Shown piece after piece: positions 8,912 through 20,900 of a stretch of 64,000 nt of DNA (positions are counted from its first letter, which is position 1; the number at the start of each line of letters is the position of its first letter). The translations under genes and the position numbers were made by a program. Below the pieces are notes generated by a model. It was not told where the DNA came from and did no database searches. It was given only the letters and a program-made list of their open reading frames with translations. Source of the stretch: Brachionus koreanus (lineage: Eukaryota > Rotifera > Eurotatoria > Ploima > Brachionidae); NCBI GenBank assembly GCA_016987375.1, contig PJRA01000160.1, positions 733,286 to 797,285 of the forward strand. The letters run 5' to 3'.

Positions 8912-11900
8912 CTTAAAAAGTATGGTTAACTCGTAACTTAATATAAAAAAATTAGAATTTTACTTCTTGGCAATTTACAAGTATATCTTTTTCGGCTATA
9001 AAAACACTCTGAATCATACCATTTATTATTTGACATATAAATGCACGCTTGACTTGTTGATGAGCTCGCAAAACTAACAAATTCTAATGGTCTTCCATCT
9101 TGCCACACATATGAGTCTATTTTAAAAAAAGAAAGATTTTTTTTTGTTATTAACAAAAATCTAAATACTCGAAATTTGATTTTTTTCTAATCCTATCCAA
9201 ATAGGCCCTGCCGATATCGTTGAAGTTGAGCTTATTTCAGTAACAAATTCAAGCTCTTCATTGCTATGTATGGTAACTAAATAACCACCTTGTTGATTAC
9301 AATCAAATTTAGCATCTCCGTAAGATCTTAGATTTGAATCAAATTTATAACAAAATGAACCATATTCTTGCCAATTATCTGGACAATAACCAGGCGGTGG
9401 TGGAGTAATTATTGGCACTGGTTCTGTAGTAATTTTGCATATAAATGGTTTTGGATTGTCACAAGATGTCATGTTCCAAAGTCCATTTTTAGATTGAATA
9501 TAATAGCAATCTGAATTGGAAGTAAGATCTAATGAATTTTCACCCCAATTCACAAATGTTACCGGCCAACCATCAGACCAAAAAAAAGAACTGTCATTCT
9601 TAAAAATGCAACACATTAATTTATTATTCTCTTTTTTTTAAATTCAACATACTCTTTGTAGACCTATCCATGGGTCAGCATTTGTTTTAACATAAGTTAG
9701 TAAATTCATAAAAGCTTGTTCAAATCCATCGCTTATGGTTACCAATTCAGCTAAATCTTTTTGTTTACAATATTGGTTTGCTTCCAACCATTTTTTCTTT
9801 TCTAGATACAATTGGTAGCAATTCTTTCCATTATCCAAACTAAAATATCCTGGTTTAGAGCAACCGCTTGAAATTAAGGGAACATTTGACTCTAAATAAA
9901 AAAAGCATTCGAGTTTTGATTTAAAAGATTAAGGAATCATTTTATTGACATTAAGTGCAACATACTTAGCTAAAACCTTTATTATATTTTAAAAGAAAAG
10001 TTATTAGAATTTTAACATTTTATTCTGTTTTATTTTACTAGATGTCACAAAACCAATTTTCATACACTATGAGAATCCGTCATTATTAACTTAATTTAAA
10101 TTTTTATTTTTGGTATTAAAAGTGATCTTTTTAATTGTAAAATTTTGATAATTTTTTCATTAAATTGGTAATTGAGGCTCACAGAGGAAAAGAACATTCG
10201 TAAAGTAATTCACCAGCGAAAAGTATCGATATTTTTTTTAATCAGATTCAACATTGGAGCTCCAATTTTATGAGTCGTTAAAAATATTAAAGCAAAGAAC
10301 AAGCATTTTAAATAGTAAAAATATCAAAGCTTTTTGAACATTTCTTAATTAAACTTAAATATTTTGAATTATCCACTTTTAATATTTCCTATGTTTTTTC
10401 TTTCTATATTTTACTATATTTACTTAAGATGAAATAATTCAAAAATCTATTCTCTATCACTAAAATCATTGATCTTGTCTCATTATATAATTTAAGGCTA
10501 ATGTTAATAATGATAATATGACTTTAAAACATGCATTTAAACTACCTGGACAATTTCCCCATTTAAAATCTTGATCACAATCACTTGAAGTGCAACACCA
10601 TTTTTTGAAATCATCACTTGGGTCAGCCATAGGACGGGTTTCATAAGTACACTGATAATGCAGAATGTTATTGTATTTGAAAGGAAAAACACACGGTTTT
10701 TGATTCGAATTACCACCAGTTGTAAAAACTTAAATTTAAATAAGAAAAATTGAAATTTTTTTAAAACTAAATATAACTTGGTGAATTGATGCATTGATAC
10801 CAAACTCTTAGCTGTTTTTTTACACCAGGACATGGATCAGTAAATATTGATGCATTAGCTGAAAGATAGCAGCTATTTTTTTCCTGACATAAGTCTCTAA
10901 CCTTTTCTGTAGTAGTTGTCCGAGAGCTACATTCTTCACCGAAGTGAAAATCATCTTAAAAATTTTAACTAGAGAATTTAAGTAAAAAAATAAATTATTT
11001 ACCATCACAAGAAAGAGAATATTGATCTCGACCAAAGTCTGCTTTTATGATTGCAATAGTTAAATTTTGAGCACAAGAAAGAGTTATATTTTCGCTGAAT
11101 GAATTCAAATCTGATGCTTCACAACCAGCAGTATATTTAACGCCATCTTAACATTTAAATTAAAGTCAAAAATCTAATGCAAAATTGTTTAAAAACTTAC
11201 TAGCTTTAGTTGAACAAATAAAATAATTTTGTGAATTACAGTCAACATTAATCCACAGACCTGGTGTATTTGATTTACCACTTATTACAACGCATCTCTC
11301 ATTCTAAAAATTATAAATAAAAAATAATTCATTTTTTATATTTTCAAAATTACTCCATAAATATTTCCTGGTTTATTTGGCGCCCAATTAGTGTAATCAA
11401 GCAAAGAGTTGTCTTCAAAATTAAAGATATTTCCTGATGGAGCCCACATGCCCAACCAGTATTCTGAATTTGTTTTGTTTCTCAACATTGCAGTTAAAAA
11501 AGCTAGATATAAATCATATTAGATTGTAGTATTTTAAATTAAAAATTAAAATCACATTGCTCAATGGTATTATGAACTGAAGCAAGACTTGCATGGTCTT
11601 TCATGCAGACTTTTCTGGCTTCAGAAAACGATTTTCTGTCATTTACAAATCGAAAACACTTAATGTCAATACAATAACCCCATCTCAAGTCCTGGTCGTA
11701 GTCAGCAGTTGTAGCGCACCAAGGTGATCTATTTTCGAAAGTTACACATTCATAATAGTATTTATTTTTGTATTTAAATGGAAAAACGCACGGACCAATA
11801 TTTCCTTCATTATCTGTAGTGATGACTTAAAAATTATTGTTAAAATTAAATTTTCTTCATGAAAAAAATTAAAATAAAGCAAAATAAATAGGAAAAAATT

Positions 11901-14900
11901 TAAATATATTTTGTTTTGAACTTTTTTTTAGGAGTCAAAGAATAAAAATTCATTTTGATTGTTTTTGAATTTTTATTCAAAAAGAAATATAATTAATTTT
12001 CGAAAATTGTAAACACTTTTCTAAAAATTAGTCAATGGTTATTGAATTGACTAATTTTTAGAAAATTAGAAAGAATTACCACCAAAAAAATGAAAATCAG
12101 TTATAAAGATTAATAAGTCAGATTAATAATCTAAAGTAGGTTCTTTAAAAATGAGATAGTAGGGTACTTTTGCTACGCGCGAACCTTAAAAGCGGGGAAA
12201 AAACTCATCCGGGTTATGAGAGTTAAATATCCCTCAAGCTTTAAAAAATACTGACTTTGTAAAAATTAAGTCTCTGATGATGATGATGTGATCAGTTTTA
12301 AAATTAAAATTTAAATCTCACTTAACAAAAAGAGTAAAATAATTCTAGATAAATGAGTAAATTTATTCAAGTATTTTAAACTTTTAATGACTTAGACTTA
12401 CCTAATCTCATTTTAAAGACTTTAAACTATGTTTTATTATTCAATTAAAGAGACAATCTAAGATTTATTTACCATTTACCAAACCTGTTTTTTTGGAATA
12501 GACTTTAAATTTTCAAAATTTTGATTGATTTCAATCAAGAGTAAATCTTTAAATAATGATGTCGAATATAATTTTTTTTGGGTTTGAAAAAATTTAAAAA
12601 AAATTCTTAATCTTTCTTAATAGCAAATAAAAATTTTTGATAAATTTTTAACTTGCTCTCTTTTTTCAAATGCTTTGAAAGCTTATTTTGACTGAATTTT
12701 ATGCATTTTTTTTTTCAATTTCAATTTTAAATTTTAAAAGTTACAATGTTGTGTAAATTGAGATGTAAAACAATTTGCCTATTTAAAATATGTGATCTGA
12801 AATTTTATTGTACCTATCTAATGCGATTAATATGATGCAAGTTAAAAAAAATTAAATTAAATTTGATCTTACAGTCAAATCATTGAATTTTTTTTAAAAT
12901 TATGTTAAAATTTATGTGATTGCCATCTAGCACGCTTTAAATGGTCCTAAGAATTCGTCTGAGGGCGGTATGGAATAAATTTATAAATTTCTTTATTTTA
13001 TGAAAGATTAAAAACTGATTAAAAATATACCTCCAAAAGTTGAATAACCAGGAGGACAAATGTCAGAATTTCCATTGTTGAAACTTAACGGTAACACAAC
13101 TTCTGTTTCTCTGGTAAAATTTGATTTCTCACATACAAAACCATTCATACTAGCACAATTTACATCACTGTTGATTAAAAATTTTTGAGTTCATTATTCA
13201 AAATTATTAAATTCTATTTACTTCCAAAATGCTAAAATTAAAATTGATAAATAATCAAGGAAATTAAATATTGTGATGACTTACATATTGACGACAACAT
13301 TTCGGCACATTTTTCTCCTCCATGGGCATCGTTTGGCTCACCTGAATTCCAGTGCAAATAGTTTAATGGAGATTCATCTGACCACAAATATCCACCACTC
13401 GATGATGCATATAATCCAATCCACCATTTGTCTAATTTTTTACTGGCCTAATAATAAATTTTTTTTTTTTAAAAACAAAAAATTTTTTTTTTCCTTTTAA
13501 AAATATACAATTGTAGAAACATATTCAAGCTCTTTCCTTGAATGCATTGAAACCAAATCACCACCAATATTTTGACAAAATTTTCTGGCACTATACCAAT
13601 CACTTTTTTCTTCATTTATTCCCGTACTAGCATAATAGCATTTTCCATTATAATAAGTCCAATTATATTTGGTGTTATTTACACATTCAATTACTTAATA
13701 ATTAATTTAGAAAAATTTTAAACAATATTAAAAAAAAATTCGATTTACTTGGAAATTTGTCTTCAACTATGCCTGTAGTATTTGTTGGATCAATGCCTTT
13801 TTCAATTTGACATGACCAACCTTTATTAGTGTAACAAAAAATATCTCTCCATCTGCCTGATGTTCTAAGCTCAACACAATTTTCTATTCCATTCACATCA
13901 TCTGGTTGACCAAAATCCCAATTTAAAAATCCAGTGCCACTTCCGTCTGTCCATTGATATCCACTATTCTTATCTAGTTTATTAAGACCAATCCAAAATG
14001 CATAATCACTACCGAATGTATATGCAAATTGGCCATTTATCACTTGGCTTACTGATGAATATGAGCTAAAAGATGATAAGTGTCCATTCAACGATTTACA
14101 ATATGATTCAGCATCAAACCAGTTTTTTTTTTCGTTTAAATTTTTTGGACCAAATAATTTGTGACATTTGTTGTCAGATTCAGTCCATGAATTTGGACAT
14201 TTTATCGGCTCAGGTGTTGTGGGCGTAGTTGGCGTAGTGTATAGTGAATTTTTAATGCTGCATATGCTTGGTAGTTTTAAGTTGCAGTCAAAATTGGACC
14301 AAAAACCAGTCGAGCTCATACCGACACATCTACCTGCAGTAACGTTAGGTTTGTTCCGATCCCAGTTACTAAATGAAAAAGAGTCACCATTACTCCATTC
14401 ATAATTAAATTGTGGTATATTAAGACCAATCCATTTGTTGGCAGAATAATCCGAATGAAATTCAATATTCAGCCAATATTGTTCGAATCTATCTGTAATG
14501 GATACTAAATTAGAGCCTAAATTGATGCAATTTGATTCAGCTTCATCCCATGTTAATGGTAAAAGTTCTAAATGAAAGCATCTATTTTCATAACTTAAAA
14601 ATCCCTAGAGAAAATTTTTTAATTAAAAGTTAAAATCTTCAACTTTAATTAGTTACTTGAGGACATCCTGGTGTTTGAGTAGTGGTCAAGGTTGCTGGAA
14701 CTGGTTTGGATTTTTTTTTACAAAAAAATCCATTTTTATAATTACAAGAAGTGACTAACCATTGGCCTGCTTCAAAAGGTTCAATTGACGAGTCTTTTAC
14801 ATGCATTGCAACACACTGTGCATTTGAATTTGGCTCATTTGGGGCCCAATTTGTATAAGTTGGAAATATTCCTGATAACCATTTGAACGATACTTGATTA

Positions 14901-17900
14901 AAACCTGAAAGTTCGTCATACATTCCGACCCAAACTGATTCTTTTGCTTTAAAAAAAATAAAAAAAACATATTAAAAATACTGTCTTAATAAAAATATCA
15001 GTTTAAAAAATTTAGATGCTTATGGTCTTTTGCAAATAACACCATAAAATTTTTTTTTGTTAATTTTTAGGTCAAAAGAGAAAAGTGTCAAAACAATACC
15101 TGGCTATCATAAGATTCATCATCATCATCAGTTTCTCTGCTAAAGATCTAGAGAGTGTAAGGTTCGCGCGTAGGAAAACTACCGCACTATCTGAATTTGC
15201 ATAAACTGACTTTAAAAAATTAATCTGCATAGTTGAAAACCTAGAAAATCCATTTTTTTAGGTGTGGTCAAAAAAATTTATAAAAATAATTTCAAATTTC
15301 AAGAAGAAAGTTAAGTTTTAATTTATTCATAAACTTGAAAAATTTTATCAAAATAAAACAATTTAATTCTTTTTTTTTTGATTTTACACTTATTTTTAGC
15401 ACTTATTTTCTATCAAAAAAATAGAAAATAAATATACCATTTGGTAGAAGAGATTATGAGCTTTCAGATTAGGTGCATATTTAAAGAGTTATGACTATGA
15501 ATACCTGAGATATTTTGACTTAAAGACAAGCAACTTTTGTTTTTTTTCAAATCTTTAAGGACATGTCCAAAAATTTTTTTTTGACCACACCTAAAAATAT
15601 GGATTTTCTAGGCAGATTAATTTTTTAAAGGCAGTTTATGCTAATTCAGATAGTGCGGTAGTTTTCCTACGCGCGAACCTTACTAGAAAATTTTTATTTT
15701 TCTATTAATAGCTTAAATAATTGGTGCTTTTATAATAAGTTAGATATAAATTGGTCGAAAACATTCTGCATGATTTTCTCTAATAGAACAAGTAAAAATC
15801 CTGAAATGGTTAATTTATGTATTAATTATAAAAAATTTGTTAAAGAAATAAGCCTTTTGGGCTTTAAGATTGATCAAAATTTAAAATTTTCAAAACAAGC
15901 TTGTATTATTTCTTTAGTTGTGAATAAAAAATTATTTAGTATTAAAAGACTTTTCTATCTTTCAATTTCTGTTAAGATACAGTTTTTTAAACTTTTATTT
16001 TACCTTACTTTGACTACTGTTCAACTCTTTTATGTTATTTTTCCAAAGAGGCACTAATCAAACTAGCCAAGAGTTATTATTTTTGGATATTTAAACTGTT
16101 TAAGTTTAAATTTGAAGTTAATAGCTTTAATGATGTGAATAACTTTTTGGAAAAATATGGTTTATATGCATTTCAGCACAGAATTCTAGAGAGAATGTTA
16201 ACATTTTCTTTTAAGACATTTTACTATCATAATTCGCCTAAACATTTGATGTGCAAAGTCTAAAAATAGAGAAAAAACGTTTTGATTTTTTTACTCAAGA
16301 TTGATAAATAGCTTTGTGATCAAGAGATCAATGTTGAAATTCACTACATTCAAGCTTTCTATTTACAATAATATAAATTTAATTTTTACAGATTTTGTTA
16401 AAAAATTTAAAAGATTTGATTTAAATTTTTCAATGTTTAAATTTTAAATTAGTCAAAACATCTATTTTATTTTTAAGTATTTGATGCTTTATATAAAATT
16501 TAAATAAATGAAGTGTTAATCAATCTATTAGACAAGGGCACTAGCCTGTTGATTAGCCTTGAAATTGAAAAAAAATAAATAAATTTTTTTTCAAAAAATA
16601 TAAAAAAAATTGTCGTATGTAAAGCAATTAAAATAATACGCTCACACATGAATTTTTTTCAAACTTAACTTATATGTGGAAAATGGTTTTAATTAATCTT
16701 TAAATGATAAATAAATTGAGAAAATGCTACTCTTTCTCGGACAATAAGTATAAAAATCATGTATCGATACATTGGTTTCTTCTAAAAATAACAGTATAAA
16801 AAAATTTTTCTCAGAAATTTTAAAAGAATAAGTAATTTAAAAAATTATTTCGAAAAATTAGATTAAATAATATTTGTTGGCAAAACTATGAATTTTTTTT
16901 GGAATTCAAGTAAAATTAGCGCGAGATTAAGAAACTTTAGTTAATAAAATATTTTATTTCGAATAGCTAATTTAATACCTTTCAATATTTTACAAGTAAC
17001 AGGTGCTCATAAATGGTTGTTCTAAATTTCAAAGGAAAAAATGGTTATGATCATATCTCTAAGAGTTAGTCATTAAGTCATGTCATAATCTTTGACTTTT
17101 TAGACTAGATTTTTATCAAAGGATTTAAATTTTATGAACTAAAGTTCTTACATCGATCAGTATCAAGGCAGCATTCGATTTCTGGATCATTATATTCTCC
17201 ACATAGATTGGTAACATAAAAGTTGTTTGGACATTGATCTTTGTGAATACAATTTCCACCACCGCCAGTAGTAGGACTAAAATATTGCGTACATGAGTCC
17301 TGAACGTCTTTAAGAAGAAAAAAAAACAATTTCCTTTCATTTAGCATTTTAACAAATATTTACCTGCATCTTTTTCACAAACAAATTTAAATGACTGAGA
17401 GCCTGAACAATCAACGTCATACCATTTTTTATTAGATTTCCTCATCACAGCACATCTTTCATTTTGATTTAAACTAGTCGGGAAATTTGTGTCCCAATTC
17501 GAATATTGCTTAAATAGAAAATAAATATAATATTTTATTTAGATAATGTATAAATAGTTTACTCCTGTGGCTACTGTGTCATCGCTAAATTCCCACAAAC
17601 TTGATCCAGATTTACGTTTAAGACCTATCCAAATTTCATCCATTGCTAATATAATAATTTTAATAGAAAATTAGTAGATTAGTATTTTTAATTTACCGAT
17701 TTCAGCGAGTGCTTCAAGTTCTTGGCTTGATTTTAATGCAGCAACATATCCTCCAAGTCGTTGACAATAACTTTGAGCTTTATTCCAATCGGTTGTTGAT
17801 ACAGAAACTAACTGATAGCATGTATTTTCAATAGTACTAAAATTCCAGCCAGACGGGCATCCTAAATTTCTTGCCAACTTATCGGACGTTTTCATTTGAA

Positions 17901-20900
17901 TCAATGATACCAAATATTCATTTTCTTCCTCATTGAATATTTCCACTAAATCAGATTTTTCATTTTTACAAAAGTCTTTAGCATCATCAAAAGACTTGTG
18001 ATCATTAATTGAATTAAAGTATTTATAGCAATTAGAATTGTAAAGAGACCAGCTATTATCGCATCCAATACTAAACCCAGGCTGATTTGAAGTTGAAGTA
18101 AAAGGCTTAGTAGTTGTAATTTGTATAGTTGATTTTTTGCATATTGCTGGAAATTTAATATTTCCAAAGCTATTATCACATTCAATAGTTTTCCATTGCC
18201 CGTTCAATTGATTTGAGATAACAGCACAAAATTGATTAATTCCAGTATTGTATTCACCAACAGCCCAATTGGTAAAAATAAACGGATAATTTCCATCTTT
18301 CCAAGACCATCCTTTTCGTGAAGATTCTCTATTTGCGCCTAACCAAAATGTGTCCAGATTCAAATTATTTATATAATCTAACAAAATTAAAAGTCAGAAT
18401 AAAATAAGCATATTTCTTCATATTTTTAATTTAAAGCTAACTTTGAATAAAAATTTGTTCATCTACAGACAAAATTGAAATCAAAGAGCCTCCATTTGTT
18501 TGACAAAGCTCAGCTGACTTTTCAAAAGTTTCATATGAAGAAATTATTTGGTAGCAAAAATTTGAAAAAGGTCTTTCAATCCAACCACGGCCGCATTTTT
18601 GACTGTAAGTGGTTGTAGTTAAACTTGGTTGAGTCGGCATAACAATACTTTTCGGGGGTTGTTGACACACAAAATTTTGAATTTTTGTATTGCAATCAAT
18701 AGTCATCCATTCACCAATATAAGTTATTGTAGTATCAATTGCAACACATGCTCCAAAATAAGTCATATTTGGATGCTGGTGTCTCCAATTTTCGAACTTA
18801 ATGAAAATTAATGAAGAAATGTTGATTTTCAACTGTTAATAAATGATTACATTAATTAACGGAGTGTTATCGACCCATACGAAATCTAACTGACCTGAAT
18901 TTTTCAAACCTATCCATGCATTTTTCCCATCAAATGCTTTAAAAGTATTCATGATTACTAATTTTTAAATTAAATTGATCTTACAAAAATCGTCTATTAC
19001 GCCTTGACTTTTAGGACCTTTAATTTTAGCTAATATTCCATTGTTAGAGTAACACACACTATTTGCTTGGTCAAAAGTTAATCCATTTCTATCAGTAAAA
19101 AGTTGATAACATAACCCATCTGCCTCTATCCATCCATTTTCACAAATATATTCATTTGAACAAAAACCCCATTTTTTATCCGAATCATAGTTAGTCGTTG
19201 TAGAACACCATTCTTGATTTCTATCACCATATTTACCGCATTCATAATAAACATTTCCTTCAAAGACAAACGGAAAAACACATGGTTTTCCATCACTATT
19301 ACCACCATAAGTGTTTACTTTAATTTATTTTTTAAAAATATTAGTTTTCTTGAAATCATATTTAATAATTAATACCATTGCTTGGATGCGGTATAATTTG
19401 AGCGTCAAGCTCTATTTGACAGATGAATGGCAATTTTTGAAAACAATTTGATGTAACATACCATTCAGAAAGAGAGACAGCTTTAAGATAAATTAGATTT
19501 GTAGGATGAAATATTTAAAGAAAAAAAAGAAAATGATGACATCCTTTTTTTTCAGCAAATCAAGATTTAATTAAATTTTTTCTTTAGGATTTCCTATGAT
19601 TGAAAGATCTAATAAATTCTAAAATTTTTATAGAGTTATTTGACTCCCTTTAAAATTTATAAAAATCATTGTATCTTATAAATAGATTTTTCAAATGAAT
19701 ATAATAATAATAATAATAATAATATGAGTTACAACAAGCTAGCAAGCTAGACTTGCGAAGATAGGAAACAGTAGGATCCTATCTTTGATAACTGTAGTAT
19801 ATACACTTTGATTGGAGCAAGTGACTTGTCCAAATCTATCTTCATCACATTGAAGATTGTTTTTTTTATTTTGTCACTATTCCTTTTATAACTTTTTTGA
19901 TTTATGTAGATTTTAAATTTTAAATGTTAAATTCTTGTAATTTTTTTTTAAATATAGTATTACTTTATAAAATTATTAGTTTTTTAATAAAGTATTTTTA
20001 AAAACATTTGAAAATTAATTTATTGAATTAGAAAACGTGAAAAAATGCTTGGTGCTTCAATTATTAACACTCGGATCGGTGAAAATTTTAAAATATTTTT
20101 TATTCTCATAAATCTTATAGAAAATAAATCATTAACACATAAAACTTTCTTAATATGATACTATAAATAAATATTTTAAATAAAATTGTATTTTTGATAA
20201 TCTGATGAACGGTCCCAAAGATTTAGAGTAAAAAATATAGTTGCCAAATCGACACCGGTCCAGTGTTAAACAAGTCTGATACTTTTAGTGTTATAGGATT
20301 TTCTATTTGAATTCTATTAAAATTTTTGGAAATAAAAATTAAAACTTTATCAGTTAAAAACAATGAGTAAATTAGTTGGTTTTAAGAAAATATATTGATA
20401 AGAAAAAAATATTAAAATATTAACTAAATATTTAAAATCAAGACCATTAATTAAAAATTTGCGATGAAATTAAATTTCGCATTTAAGATGTTTTGATCAT
20501 ATTTGAAAAAAGAAATCTGATCAAAAATTTTACTTTGCTTTGAAAAAGATATATGACAGGTTGAATATTTGACAGAAAATGGCAAAGTAATTTTTAAAAA
20601 TTTTTTCTAGAGAAAAACCTATATGAAAATAAAATATGTTTTCTAAAATTTTATATGTTTTCAAAAACTTTCCTAATTTTTCCTAAATTCAAAATCAAAT
20701 TTTTGAAAATTCTCTCCTCAATTAAAATTGCAATATTGACAATTATCTTTAGTTGTATAAGCCAAAAAGAAGAAAAATTTTGAACGTTTAGCGTTTTTAT
20801 ATTGTTATTTTTCATTAGAAAAGACAACTTTTAGACTTGATCAGAAGAAAAGAAGCAAAAATTTTAGGCTTTTGCTTTTTAAAAGTTTAATTTAAAATCT

